This document shows positions 50,576-64,000 of a stretch of 64,000 nt of DNA, one piece after another. The position numbers and the translations under genes were made by a program. The stretch lies in assembly GCF_021155765.1 (NCBI RefSeq), contig NC_060107.1, positions 2,028,501 through 2,092,500 on the forward strand, given 5' to 3'. Numbering within the stretch: position 1 is the stretch's first letter; each line of letters starts with the position of its first letter. The stretch is from Diprion similis. Lineage: Eukaryota; Arthropoda; Insecta; Hymenoptera; Diprionidae. The notes under the pieces are model-generated. The model was not told the DNA's origin. It searched no databases and saw only the letters and a program-made list of their open reading frames with translations.

Positions 50576-51168
50576 GTATTGCTGGTAGGAATTAGTCAGG
50601 TTCACAAATGATGTAAGAGTTATTTGTGCACAGTATTGTCGTGCATAGACGAATAAATGTATAAATAATGTATACAGACAGCGTGGTATGTATACATGTA
50701 TTTATATATGTATGTACATAAAATATCAAAACCATCACTAAATTGATTCCGAATTTTTTGAAATGTTAATTTTTCTCCATTTATAATTTAAACTTATTTT
50801 AACGCTCTTCTAATATAAAAAAAAACTATTTTGCGATTGTTATGTTCGCATACAACTTAGATCTAAATTCAGAAACAAGATTTCAATATAATTTGCAAAT
50901 CCCTGTGAAACTTCTTCAAAGTTAATGATCAGTATTATTATACAATGAACATTACTTGTTTATCGTGAGGTGAAACTTAATTCAAAGTCTTATGAGTGAC
51001 GGTATAAAAATAAATTAACTGTATATTGAGATTCAAAGATTGTAATTTATTATTTGAAATATAACATTCTTGTAAGATATGCAGAAAGAGATTTGATATA
51101 ATTATCGTAAAATTTTCCTATCTCTAAGTCTACTAAAGTGCAAGATTTAATTAGTTTCATTACTTTCT
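50576..51168. other. Tail-to-tail 3' UTRs of SdhB and nitric oxide synthase
   Basis: AT-rich, no further gene. Contains the SdhB polyadenylation signal region near 50650. Confidence 0.5.
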
Positions 51169-54100
51169 TCATGGTTCTGATGCCATTCTGATTCTCGCTG
51201 TCTCTCGCGATCGATTGTGCACTTCAGCAGTACGTAGAGTTATACCAAATATGTCCTCGTGGTATCGATTTTCATCCTGAAAGAAATTGAAATTGAAACG
51301 TTATGGTGTATTTGTATTTTAGGTAATATCTTTATTGCTCACATCAGCAAATTAAAGGAAATTGATTGCAGATTGACTTTGAATTATCATCTGTAAAATA
51401 TGGTATTACCCTCAAGGATAACATGTAAGCCTCAACTTCCTTATTACTGAGCCTTCCGTGTGTCTGAATAATCTGTTTCAAAGTTTGATAAACGTCCTCT
51501 GCCATTGTGCAATCACCACACACATAAAAATGGCCTTGCTCATGTACTAGCATCTCAAATATCTGAGAAGCCTCTGCTTGAATTAAATCCTGAACGTAAG
51601 TCTGTAAAATTTATGATATATTTCACTTTATTCATTTATCATTCAAGAATCTATTCAAATGCAGCCAATCTTAAACTGACCTTCTTTACTCCAGGCTCGC
51701 GCGATAATGCGAGAAATACTTTGTCCAGTACACCAGCTTTAAGCATTGCATTCTTTTCCTCTCTGTACAAATCTAAATCCCGTTGCCGACAGCCAAAGAA
51801 CAACCACATTTTTCCTACTGTTTCGTCTGCACGGAAAAATTAACAGAATTTGCAGTCAAGCTGAAGGCAATGGTGCTGGATATAATTGAAACATGCTCTA
51901 CCTCTGGCGAGTCTCATTTCTGAAAGTCTGTGGTGCCAGAATCCACGGAACGGGGCAATCCCGGTACCTGGGCCAACGAGTATCATCGGTGCTCTTTTTT
52001 CCAATGGCATGTAGAAGTTTGGCGCACTAAAAAGTTGTTTATATTAAATATAAAAGGCTTTTTTTCTGCATATTTGGCTGTACTGACCTTCGAACGAAAA
52101 CGTAAAGTGATTCGCCATCCGCCAACTGATTGAGATAATTTGAGCAAACTCCATAATGCATTGGACCTGTACCATCTTCGGTCTTGTACTGAACAACGGC
52201 AACTGTAAGATGTATTTGTCCCTGATGGACGTTAGGTGATGATGAAATACTGTAAAATCTGGGCTGCAAAGGCGTTAGCTGAAGAATCAAAAGCGATGCG
52301 AGTGGTCTAACAGACGGAAACTCTTGGAGAACTTCTAAAAGATTTGGGAATTTCCAGTGACGCCAATCCTCGTATGCCGTTGAATTCTAATGTAGAAAAA
52401 AGAAAGTATATATTGCCAAATCTGAGGTAAGATTAGTAGTAGGAATTTAGAAATGTTTCCGAGAAAGCAACTATACGAAAAATTTTTACATACAGTTGCT
52501 AGTTCAGTAAGCTGCGCTTGTTCTTCCTGGTTTGTTGCTATTGATGCAAAATATCGCAGAAGATTTGGAGTTGGTGGGGTAGTTATGTCCAAAAATCTTG
52601 TTAGTAGCATTCGTAATGAGTTTGGTAGATAACGCTCATGTGGCATCCAAGTTTTCACAATACCTGCATGTTCAAAAAATAGATTAATCGTGAAATTTGG
52701 TTTGTAATGTATATTGAAGCGAATGCAACAAACCGTTTGGAGTGTGAGACTGCTTCTGCATTTGCAATTCAATCGATATGTCCGGATCTATGTTGGTCTG
52801 AAGACGCTCTATAATACTATCAACAAGTTGAGCTCTGTTGCATGCAAAAACACCCAAGTGATCCCCAGGCTTGTATTTCAATTCCATTCCAGCGATTTCA
52901 TCAAGTTCAAGCAATAATGTAACGCCGCTAAAGGTGGGAGAAGGAACATTATTAGACTTGTACTAAAGTTTACCCAATTCCAAGCTATTTCCCAAATTTT
53001 CTTACCTAGAGTTACTGCCGTTTAAATTAGTTTTTCGCAACATGTTGCACGACATGACGTTTCTCGAATGGCACTTCTTCAATGCTGAAATGTAAAACGT
53101 GTATCGTCAGGGAGCGTTGAGGGTAAAATGTAGGGTAATTTACCTGTAGCAATTGGCTCTGGATCAGCTTCAACAAAGCGAACCGCAGCTGGTGATAAAA
53201 CGTCCGAGCCCAATGACAGGGCAACTTCTAACAAAGTTTCATCGTCATCCAAGCAAAATGTTTCACAGGCGACCTGAAAAGTGAAATACGATCTCAGAAT
53301 AGTTCCAAGTGAAATTACTTTTTGTTCAGCTAATAATGTTATTATATTCTAGTTTTAAGAGCCGAATGAAACTATCTATTTTATACTAACTGTAAAAGTA
53401 TCTGCGGCCCATTTCCTGAAAGCCTGTTCCTGTCCACACATCTCGTCTCCTTGTGCCAAGCGCAGCAGACGTTCGCCCCCAAGTTCACCAAGCAGATTGT
53501 CCACGTAACGTCCGAAGGCGCAAAAGTTTGGATATGCCGAAGATCCCAATGCAAAAACTGCAAACCTATCAGGAAAAGTGAAAGTAAAATTATACATTAA
53601 GTGGCATTTTATTATGTGCATCAAGTTCCTCTCAACGAACCTGACATTGCTTAATGGCCCGAAAGTATCCTCGGCTTGAGATTCGGTGAAGGAGCCACGA
53701 AGAGAATCCAACCGGTCTAATTTCTTGGAACTTCCTAGTTCTGTCTGGCTATTTGCTTTTATAAATGACTTGGAAGTGGCCAAGCTGAAAACATAATAAT
53801 TGTTTAGTTCCAGCGAATTCAGAGGAATTCTGTTCTAGTTGTAAACCATGAATCTTTGACAGGAGAAAAAGAATGGAAGCAAAGTACCTGATCTTATTTT
53901 CATTGTTTGAGTAGGTTTCGTTCATCTTCATCGCATACAAGTTTTGAGCAAATGCCTGAAAGATGTGAAATGTGATTAAAGGAAGTAGTGTACATTGTCA
54001 TTGATGAATAATTACTCACTTCTCCATTTTCAGGTGGATCACCATTTCCGAAAGTAGATGTAATGACCAGCAATAACGCTTCGTGTTCAATATTGCTGAT

Positions 54101-57100
54101 GTCATAATCTGCCATGCAATGAACCTGTAGAAAATTATGTAAAATTGCTATATTTAAGTCTATTATCGGGTCAGTTTTTGAGACCTTTTTTCTATGTTCA
54201 CCTGCGAATGAAATGCATGCCCAAGAAGCTCCCCAAGTTTTACCGCATACATTTCTGATGTTTTAGTTTCCGTAGCAAAAAGTACCGTGGCTTTAATTCG
54301 ACGGGATAATGCTCGTCCGAATAATTTTGACGTGAATTTTACGGCTCTGTAACAAAAAATGCATGCATGATGTTAGAGTCGACCTGAAAGGAGATTGCAA
54401 AATGTCAAACAAATATTAAACATCAACTGTCATACCTAGCTATTTGCTTGAAATGAAACTTTCTCCTCGGTTTCTTTGAAAACGATTTCTTATCTCGTCC
54501 TTTCTTCCACTGATGAGTTTTCCAGGCAGGGTCCTAAAATTTTGGCGAACTGTAATTTTTTTCCATACTTGCTTGCGACGATTAGCAGTAAACAATAGAA
54601 TGAGATTTGCTGTGTCACCACCTGATAATCGTACGATGGTTTGAGATAGTATAATGCCATTTCTTGGTGAAAAACAGGAGTAGCAGAGCCAGAAATAGGC
54701 GGAACGATCCATAGCCAATCTGCTGGACAACCATTGCGTAGACGCATTTCATTTTCATAATGTTTCATGAACGATTCAGAGGCAGTATGATGATCAACAA
54801 TCGTTACATTTTTCATCTAAAAATGATGAAATCCATTCTTATAACTTATGCTACTTCTCTGTTCAAGATTTGGAACTGTACCACGAACTATGCCAGTATG
54901 ACGCACCTGAAAACTGTGAAGCACCGCGACATTTGCCTCTATCATAGCTTTGTCTTTCCACAGTGAACTCGCTGTTCTGGTGTCCAGGCCCATATGAGTC
55001 GCAATAGTCTGAAATAAGTGCAATATATGTGCATGATTGTAATATGGACAAGCTGTAACATCTAGTCTAATTTACCTCCAACATATTGTAACGCTGAATG
55101 TCGCAGAGATCTCGAGAGCCAATTTCCGTGCTCATGTACCAGCCGTTGAATGGCGCAGCAGTGAATTCCAGTCCACCGCAATCGAATATCATACCAGAAA
55201 CAGCCGGTACTGCAAACCACTTGAGATTTAGTTTTTCGAACCACTCGTATCTGAAAGTCGTTTGAAGATTGTACAGTGAAAACTATGCAACTTTGGAATC
55301 ATCTTACTGCAACTGTCTGTGACCAACTAGTTCGATAAAAAGTAAAATACTTACGTCGGATGGCTGAGAGAAACTTCGAGCACAAGTTCGGTCGGAATGT
55401 CAAAGTAGTCAGGATCGTGTCCATTTGCTGATAATACTAGTGGCAATATGTCAAATCTTGTTCCAGAACCTCTCCAGCCAAGCTTCATACACAGCTAAAG
55501 AAATCATTCACAATTATACTTCTATGACGATAGAGACAAAATCAAAATTGCTTGAATCGTTCTGGAACTATCATCTGTTCCTGACAAACCTCTGTAAATT
55601 CTACGTTTACTGGATCTCCCGTGATTGTACCATCAGCATTTTTATAGCCAGCGTAGCTAATGAGCTGTTGATTCCAGACTTTGTAATCATGCTTGCCATC
55701 GGTTCGTTGTGGAAAAATGGTGATTGCTGATCTAAAATACAGTGAGAAGTCAATTTGTATTAGTATCTTATAAGTCAGTGTGCGCATAAAATGATTATTC
55801 ACCTGATATTTCCCTTGTTTGTACTGTACTTGATGTGGTTGCAGAGTGCCTCAAACATGCCACTAGTCGTTGTCACGTATCGACAGTCAAAAACCTGGCG
55901 AACGTTATTATTTTTAAAAATTACACATATGCGAAGTATTCATAGCTCTTATAAATTTTTTCAGCAAATGTCTTCGAACCTGCAATTTTGACCACTGAAT
56001 TCGCCCGATGCAACGAGCTGCATTTCGCCAGGCCAATTTTGCTCCATATACCAACTCTGTTTCGGTGAGTTGGTACGTACTTGTACCCAAGACTTCTCGC
56101 TGTATGCTTTCCCAACGTGACCGGTGCGCATCACTCTTCGATCTACACATTGAATTGAACGCAGTTGAAGGTGATCACAGAGATTTGCTTTTTCTATTGT
56201 AATTGAGGTTTAAAACATGTGTGACCTGTTTGTAAATACATTACCGTCTAATGGATGCAAAGTATTGATCGAGAAAATCTTTAGCATGTACTAGAATTTC
56301 TTCTTTTGAACGTGGCTCTGTGCTGTGATTAGGCAAGGACATTATGCTGCCCAAACAGACTTCACTGGAGCAATGCGTTCTCTGGAAAATAAATTTAGCG
56401 ATGTCATCGACTTTAGTATTGATGTGTAAAATAACAGAGTTACGAATTTAAGTTCAAAGTGTTATTACATCTGCTTCATGTAAATGCTATTCATTGAAAA
56501 TGATAGTATTTCTCTCAAGGATCATAATATTGTTTACTCTCAAATGTTACATACTAAGTACGTATACGTGTGTAATTCATCTGAAAAAACAATCTTACAC
56601 ACATTGAGAAATATTTTTTAAATTCTTGTTACTACACTTACTACTAATGTATAATATGGTTCAGATAAAACGCAAGGACGCGGTGAACAATGAATTTGCA
56701 TCATGATGGGTGAGTACGTGAGATTCTAACGCAGTTACAACGCCCATTCAATCTCAACAACTTGTGCTTCTACGATTATTTTATGCATAATTATATACAT
56801 CAAGATTGGATCACGTTCCTGACAACAATCGCTGCCAAGCAATGAATGAACAACAAAAGAATGGGTACAGAGGTATTTATGTGCATGCATAATACAAATT
56901 ATATGACCTAAACAGTTTTTTATAAATGTTATTGAGTATATTCTAAGTCGTGTATCATTCAATGTTTTCTTTGCCTAATTTAATCTCATCGACAAAAAGT
57001 GACGAAAATTTTTTTTCAATTATTACGGTGAAATGAATAAGTCACAGTGTAAGTCTGCTAATTTTATAGGAGAACAGAGGTATTGAAATTGCATGTACAG

Positions 57101-57659
57101 CTTAATGTATCGTTTAATTGAAGTTTTTGTTATTGCATTGTGAAATGGTATCAAAACGTGAAGGAGATTAATTCCATTTCACTGAAATGATTGCTTTAAT
57201 AGTAAAACACTATCGATTTTTCTACTCATACAAAAGACTTAATGTGAACGAATAAGAAGAAAGACACTGTGCCTTGTCTTGAGATTCAAATCTATGGTAT
57301 GAAGTAGTCTAAATGTTCTATAATAGAAAAAAAAATTAATTTCTCGTCTTCCTGATTTAAATTCAATTTCAAAATTGAATGATAAGCCAGTAATTGCTAA
57401 AAGAGCGAAGGTCAGTGTGATTATTTCTTGTTATGATTATAATTAAGTTGTAAAGAAGGAATTATCGAAGGATAATTTATTGCGATCGATATATAGTATT
57501 TATTAGAAAATGATGTAAATAAATCATTGTTCAATAACATTGTATCCAAACCTCGGCATTATTGCTGTGAAGAGAATCGAATGCTTCTGTTTTGTATATG
57601 AGATTTCGAAGTTTCGTCGGTTTCCTCTGACACGGAGGCGCAGCTTCGTGGTCCTTCAT
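51169..57659 (-). CDS. Nos: Nitric oxide synthase
   Basis: About twenty exons from an N-terminal exon at 57552-57659 ([20 protein letters not shown]) and 56245-56381 down to the last exon 51169-51288. The oxygenase domain shows the zinc pair in [23 protein letters not shown] with the heme-ligand cysteine, [33 protein letters not shown] and [17 protein letters not shown] calmodulin site follows ([20 protein letters not shown]). The reductase has FMN ([32 protein letters not shown]), FAD ([20 protein letters not shown]) and NADPH ([32 protein letters not shown]) motifs. It makes nitric oxide and citrulline from arginine. All catalytic parts are intact. ATG 57659 is the first in its frame, but an upstream exon spliced to CCGCAG near 57682 cannot be excluded. 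The intron between 56382 and 57551 is the longest. Confidence 0.97.
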
Positions 57660-59031
57660 CTCGGCAATGCGACGACGATGTCCCTGCGGAATTATGATCT
57701 CTTCGAGTTTTGTCTTTTCCGTTTTTCTTCGACAATTCTTGAAAATAACGTTTGCGACTCTCGCGCTACCGCGACCTAATATATGTATACCCTTTCCTTG
57801 GTCAATGAGAGCGACTTAAATGTCTCCCCGGATTTGAGAGCGCGGAGTGCCGAGAGTGGGAGAGCCGAAGACGCAGCCCAGCATCCTCGACGGTAGCTCA
57901 CATGCGCTGTGAACGTATATCATCGATTTAACACGACTTTCAAACCAGGTGTTTTGCGAAAACCGCGCCTAGAAGCGGACTGGTTAATTTGCCTAATTGA
58001 TTTCCAGGAACGTCGAGTTTTACCGTAATATGATTATCATCCCATCGATTTACAATTATGCCCACGAGTTGCGTTCCAGATCGAGCATTATATGATGTAA
58101 AGGACGTTTATTTGATCGGAAAAAATCTTGCTCTTTTTTATAATGCTTCCATTTTCTTCTGAGGATTATTACAAAAACAAGCATTTTTTACTATCTACCG
58201 TAATCGCTGATTCCTTATTTATATTTAATCTTGTATTCCTTGCTCGCTTTGTATTATTTGATATAAGTAAAACGGATCTTCGGTAAATACCGTTAATGAA
58301 TATTGAGTACTTTTAAGCAGATCGTAGAAAGTACGGTACAGGCAATTGTGATTATTTTTCCGACAATTAATGAGTAGTTACGAACAGCCTCGCTATGCAT
58401 TTCTGGAGTAATTGCTTGCGATAAAATAATTAGTCTGGGGTATTTTGATCATATACTGTTTACCTGCAGTTTGTTGAGATAAAAATAAAAATAACAATAA
58501 TCATCAAACAAAGTATATGTAATTAATCAATTGTTGATTTCGTAAAATTACATGAGAATAGCAACAATATTGATAGAAATAAAAGTAATAAAAGTTCCAA
58601 CAGTGATGAAAATGACGATAATAAGAGAAATATTGCATGTATCAACCGATTAGAAATAATCATATTGATAATTGTAAAGATAACAGTAATAAATACAACA
58701 TTACGACAAAGTAATAATAGGTATTATAATCATCAAAGTCGTTGTAATTTGAATTTCGAAACATAGTCAGAATCGATAACTCTCGATCGCGCGGCGATAC
58801 CGCGATTGTCTTATTTTTTCATGTCAAGAAGCCATATTCAAAGTGCAGAAACTCAAATCTGAGGATTCTGGGTACTCTCAGTTAATTTGAAGCTGCAATT
58901 CGAACATAACGGCTTTTACGTCTTGCTGTAGGGTTACACAATAATTTGAAACTTTGAAACAGAAAAGAAGATTACACGAAAGTTCTCGTTTCATCGAACT
59001 AACTTAAAGCGAGCCAGTTTTATAATTTACT
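57660..59031. promoter_or_regulatory. Head-to-head region between Nos and the coiled-coil gene
   Basis: 1.4 kb between two divergent start codons. CpG-richer sequence at 57770-57920 is a likely Nos promoter. The rest is AT-rich with AATAAT runs (58480-58740). No exon recognised. Confidence 0.45.
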
Positions 59032-62000
59032 ATGGAGAAACGATCGTGCAGCGCGTATCCAGATCCGAATTCCGTCTCTGGTGCAGGAAGCGTACGTAAC
59101 TGTATTTTTTTTCAAGTCCAAAGACTGTTTCGTATTATCACTTTCTTAGTTAATGACTGGCTTTCGTAGTTTCTGAATGATTTTTTCAAAAATATAGAAA
59201 CGAAAAGCGACAAGTGCTATTGACCAAAGCGACAGATCTTCTTCATCGACGCGAAAAATCGCGGGGCACGTTGGCAGTTGGAGTGGAAATCAAAACGAGA
59301 CGCATACCATGAAGATGACTAAGATTGAAGGGCAGCCCATGTCTCAGGACGTCGATGATCCATTGGCCAACAATCTACAATGTTTATTGGAGACATGGAA
59401 TAATAATGCGTCGCAGGGTGAATTAATTTTGGTTGAAGATGAACAGGTGAATGAGAATTTTTTCATTCCGAAAAATTTGGCTCCTTAGATTAAAAATAAT
59501 TACTATATGATTGCATCCGTATTTTACCGGGTTACAAAGTCACTTACCACTAGCCTTTGTAAGTACAAACGAACAATCAAATTACCGCGTAGAATTATGA
59601 TTATTAAAAATCTCAATTATACATTTTATGTATTTCCGATTTTGTACGGGACTAGCAGTTGACGGAAATGGAAGAACAACTCGCACAGGCTAAGCTGAAA
59701 ATCAAGGGTTTGAAACAAAGGCTTTCCAAGGCTGTTGATCGTGGGATCGCAATGAAGAAGATTATTCAAGACCAAGTTAAAAGGGGGGATGAAATTGTGA
59801 AAAGGTAAGTTTAACTCAAAATGTTACCTCATATCTGCATCGAGCAGCTATTACTTACACATACGCTGGTACCGTAATCAAAGTCCTATCAATTACCGAC
59901 TACAATTTTATTTTGCAGCTTGTGCGTAATGTCGACATACAATTTTCGTTATTTCCTACTGATTCCATTCCTTTTGACAGGCAAAATGTCGTCTTCGACT
60001 TGATGGCAGTCGTAGAGGAGCACTTCGAGAGCGCAGAGAATACACTGAGAGAATGCGAGGAGACCGAAGAGGACCTGGCAAAATTGTATAGTGACGCTAA
60101 ACTCAAGCAGCAGGAGACTGAAAATATTCTGACCGAATCGTTTGATAGATACCGTAATCTTCTCAGTTTACTTTTACATTCGTAATTCTATGCTGTTTTA
60201 TCAAGATTTTTGTAAAACTTTGACTTTGACAATCGATCAAAATTTATTTTCATTATTATCATTTGAAGGTGAAACTGAAACAAAGGAATTTGTAGAGCAA
60301 TTGGCAATGTTAGATAGAGAATTGTTGATCGATCAAACTAGGTATCAACAACTCAAAGATCAATTATCCGATTTGACTCGCCTTAATTCTGAAGTTGATC
60401 TTAAACAGGAGATGGCTGAAAAAACGTTTAATGAAAATCGGGTCAAACACGCCGAAGAGATAAGTAAAATGTCTGAAATCAAAATGAATATCGAAGAAAA
60501 ATTTAAACTGGAAATAGAGGAGAAGTCGAAATTGGTAGTTGTAAGTGTCTCACAGATATTATTCTCAAATCCAGAGTTGGTTTTTGGAGAAACTCCTCCC
60601 TGGTGTGAAATTCTATTAGACGAATATGGATACGCAACTAAACTGTGCCGAAATCCGTATAGAAAACAGTCATAGAATTAATTCTCTCTCTTTTTCGTTA
60701 CGGTTTTCGGTTCGTTTTCTGTACGTGTTTATACGCGTATAACGAAATTTTCACGAAAAGATTATAATTAAATCAAATCGATCTTCTTCTCTTCAGGAAA
60801 ATCAAGAAATTTTAAAAAAGATTGACGAGTATCGTTCAAAATGTGAAGAGCAGCAAGCTACGTCTGTACAATATATGGAACAGGTCAAATACTTGACTAC
60901 CACTTGCTGTGAGCTGGAGAAGGAAGAAGCGAAATTAAACGCTGAGCTTCTTGAATCAAACAGCTCAGATCTTGCGTCCATTTCAGCGAAAGATTCAGAA
61001 TTAGCTGAGTGCAGGTAATGTAACCTTGCATATTGACGTCAATATTCAATTATTGTACCCTTAATAATCATAACTCATACATATACATATATTCAACTTT
61101 AGAAAGCAATTGGAGGATTTAAGATCGAAGGTCGAAAAAACGTCCGAAGAATTTATCAAAATTACCGCGGATAATAAAAACTTATCTGAAACTGAAGTCA
61201 AATCTGTTGAGAAAATGAACAGCTTGACGGAAAAGTTACAAAATAAAAACGGCGAGGTTCGAAGATCATTACTCATAGTGCAATAATTACGGCTAAGATT
61301 TTTTCGCACTACTTTTGTTGTAATAAAATCTGACTTCATTCTAGGTAGCAAAACTAGACGCCGATCTTAGTAATGCTTTAAAGGAGCAAGAAGAATTGTC
61401 ATCGAATTGTGAGAGCCTTAACGTACAGTTGATAGCGCTGAAAGACCAAACTTGTCGGACTAAAGCAGAATTTGAAACATGGGAATTAACACAAAATCAA
61501 AAACTTAGAAACATATCTGAATTGAACAAACAACTTGCTACGTCTGAGCATGATTTGAAAGATGTCTCCGACTATGTGACCCAACTCGTTTCAGAACTCG
61601 CTAATAAAGAAGCGAAACATTCTGCAAAATTGAATCAATATGAGAAGACTATTGAAGAAAAGGATTGTAAAATTACAGAATGTTCAAAAACGCTCGTAAA
61701 TTTGCAAAGAAAAAAAAAGCGCAATGAATTGGAGTATAAAAAGAAACTGCAGGTGAGAATTGTACATATTATGTTGCAGCAACTTTTTAACTTCTAATTT
61801 ATTCGCTATTACACTTGACTTTAACTTTAATCATGAATTTCTGAATTAGATAAAAAAAAACTTGGCGGAGCAATGTCAAGTAGCTGGGCATACAAAAGAG
61901 ATCCAGGAACAGAAAGCAAAAATCGATATTCTCAAAAATCAGATATCGGTTGAAAAGCTGAAGCTTGAGCAAAACGGTTTGAAAGAAAAAGAATTGAATA

Positions 62001-62805
62001 AACAGAAAGAAATCGAGGATTTGAAGTTAGCGGAATTGCAATCCAAATTTTCCGATCTTAAAGCCAAATACTCTGCTGCTAAAGAACAAAACAACGATCA
62101 TCGTATCAAATTGCAGAAAATTCAAGAGGCGAAGCAAATTACGAACACGGGGACGACGTCGCTATCAGTCCTCTCAAGTCCACTCCTCGGAATGAGTTTC
62201 GCTAAACCCGAGGTATCGTATTTGAGTATAACCGATCAGCGTATTTTTGGACGTTGAATATTAAATACTCCGAAGGATTTGAATAATTTAAAAAACGCAA
62301 CGATTTACATTTCGTTTAAATTAGGAAAGTATTGCATTACTGTCATTTCCAGGGAAGTATGATATCATCGACACCCGTTCATAGTCCGCCTGGGACTGAA
62401 ATGACACATTTTGATATACCTTCCGACCTAAGTAGCATTGACGGAATGCAGACAGTAAGTTCATTTCATATCTTGATTAGGGTCTTATATTCTGCACGAA
62501 GAACAACTAATAATTTTATGCTGTCTATTCAGATTGCAGAAATAGAACGCGGGTATGAAACGTTGAGTCAGTCTAATAAAACCGACGCTGCAAAATTGAA
62601 TCAAACAGATAGGACAGAAAATACTGGCTCAAACTCATCTGCAATTGGTGTGGTAAGATGATATTCTATCCACATGAACTCCACTGACATTATTATTCAA
62701 ACGAACGTTCATGCGGTTTACTATTTTTTTTTTTTGTTCCTTCATTTTCAGGTACCACAACAGAGAAATATAAAATCTTACAAACCATGTTACAGACGAA
62801 AGTAA
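59032..62805 (+). CDS. Long coiled-coil protein of unassigned family (772 aa)
   Basis: Twelve exons (59032-59091, 59198-59446, 59659-59804, 59981-60153, 60269-60540, 60797-61014, 61103-61256, 61345-61752, 61850-62212, 62353-62454, 62533-62652, 62752-62805) keep one frame throughout and give 772 residues. Residues 1-100 are Ser/Lys-rich and disordered (starting MEKRSCSAYPDPNSVSGAGS). About residues 105-655 are an almost unbroken coiled coil rich in Lys, Glu, Gln and Leu. The C-terminal ~120 residues are disordered, with SP/TP sites (SSTPVHSPPG), an acidic patch (DIPSDLSSID) and a basic end (KSYKPCYRRK). I do not recognise a named family. The layout, disordered-coil-disordered with a phosphorylatable basic tail, is that of transverse filament proteins of the synaptonemal complex, but also of other structural coiled coils. 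Confidence 0.85.
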
Positions 62806-63502
62806 ACATGGACGTTAAAGCGTTACAAATTTTTTTTTTCACACATAATAATAATAATTATTATTATTATTTCATAAGGATTCACGGATGCAATGAATTC
62901 AGGACATTACTTGAAATCAATGAACAAACGACGTAAATACCTTCATTATTCATACAAAGTCGGGTGTTTTTTTTTTTTTTTTTGTTAGATTTTCAACTTT
63001 ATTTTTATTACCAACAAATAATACAGAATATATATATAATATATAATAATATAACCAAAATGATGAGCGTAGTTGGTCTGTGGTTCCGGAGTAGAACGCT
63101 GCATTTATAATTTTTCACATACTTTCAATAGAAACCACTGTCTAAGTGTATCTTTATATGGGATCTGGTGTATAAACATTCTTATCCATCACCAATTTAC
63201 ATACATAGTATCATAATAAACAGTCTGCAACAATTGTATAAATATAGATTAACTTTATTCAATTTGACGGATCTTGTACAAACAGACGAATTTCAGCGGG
63301 CTGGACAGAATGGATGTATTTCAAAAGATACTACAAGTTGTGTATAGCGCTCTGTATACACTAGCCGTAGCATCTTTTGGGATATGTCTGTTCTATCCGA
63401 ACCACCAAAACACATCTGTTTCCATAGAACTTGTCGAATTTAGGTCTTTGTAGGTAATATATCACTGTACTGTGAAAACTAGGTATTCACAGTTGCACAT
63501 TG
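62806..63502. other. Tail-to-tail 3' UTRs of the coiled-coil gene and glycerol kinase
   Basis: AT-rich with ATT repeats (62847-62872), a run of 18 T (62967-62984) and a TA tract (63030-63050). No gene recognised. Confidence 0.5.
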
Positions 63503-64000
63503 TTATCGTCCGTCGATTGGTGCTGAGGAAGAATCCCATTTCATAGAACGTTCAATGGCCATTTTCCATTTAGAATATCGAAGATCTCTTTCTAAAATTG
63601 AACATTCGTTCGTAATACTGATTAAAACGTTTTTCTGAAAATATAAATCAATTCCCTCCATCAAGATTATCTCATACGTACCATCGTCGCTAATTTGCGG
63701 TATAAACTTCGTAATTTTATCAGCAACAACGTCATTGATGTCCAATAGTCCTATACCAACACCAGCTAGTATGGCTGCGCCTAACGCGGTAGTTTCAACC
63801 ATGTCTGGCCTCACTGTTAAAAAGCGTTGCATATTATGTTTTATTTCATTTTTATGAAACAAACAACAAGGAAACTGCTTTGTAATTCTAAAACAATTAC
63901 AACTGACCCACGGTAACTCCTGTCAAATCTGCTTGCAATTGCATCAGTAAATTATTAGCAGTCATTCCACCATCAACTTGCAATTCAGTCAAACTGGTCC
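63503..64000 (-). CDS. Gk: Glycerol kinase, C-terminal part (cut by window edge)
   Basis: Three exons are visible: 63908 to the right edge, 63682-63813 and 63503-63591. They encode [20 protein letters not shown] and ADLTGVTV, then [20 protein letters not shown], and finally [19 protein letters not shown] to the stop. [12 protein letters not shown] and [12 protein letters not shown] are the ADP-binding and helix motifs of the FGGY carbohydrate kinase C-terminal domain, in the glycerol kinase wording. The enzyme phosphorylates glycerol for lipid and energy metabolism. The segment 63592-63681 is open in frame but I treat it as an intron: the donor GTACGT and the acceptor TTTTAG rejoin the conserved wording. 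The bulk of the gene lies beyond the right edge. Confidence 0.9.

Noticed and set aside
63592-63681. Reading straight through the glycerol kinase segment as one exon
   Set aside because: The 90 bases are open in frame, but a GTACGT donor and TTTTAG acceptor bracket them, and the resulting insert interrupts conserved kinase sequence.

Overview
This is nuclear DNA of an insect, probably a hymenopteran. It is AT-rich, carries many short simple repeats, and has genes split by short GT-AG introns (about 60-500 bp). The integrin, Drep2 and nitric oxide synthase are of arthropod type. I could not fix the genus; Hymenoptera is an impression from protein style and compact introns. Nothing bacterial, viral or CRISPR-like was seen. 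All exon joins were read by eye from splice sites and reading-frame continuity.

Left part (1-16.8 kb) is gene-poor. It holds a ~600-bp foldback repeat at the edge, an orphan signal-peptide exon (minus), a CpG-rich block, a second foldback repeat, and the 3' part of Drep2 (minus), whose intron carries a third foldback repeat. The middle is gene-dense: DRG1 (+), Cep131 (-) head-to-head with Rabex-5 (+), a 4-kb AT-rich gap, heparan-sulfate glucuronyl C5-epimerase Glce (-), and an integrin alpha chain of alpha-PS1 type (+). A 3.5-kb gap follows. Then come PGAP3 (-), COQ10 (-) head-to-head with SdhB (+), nitric oxide synthase (-) tail-to-tail with SdhB, a 772-aa coiled-coil protein (+), and the 3' end of glycerol kinase (-).

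The genes are mostly unrelated housekeeping and signalling loci. The suggestive pairing is COQ10/SdhB: a ubiquinone-binding protein and the iron-sulfur subunit that feeds electrons to ubiquinone share one ~0.7-kb divergent intergenic region. The best candidates for something undescribed are the unassigned coiled-coil gene at 59.0-62.8 kb, whose architecture resembles synaptonemal-complex transverse filament proteins, and the three unrelated long foldback repeats, which could form long hairpin RNAs if transcribed.
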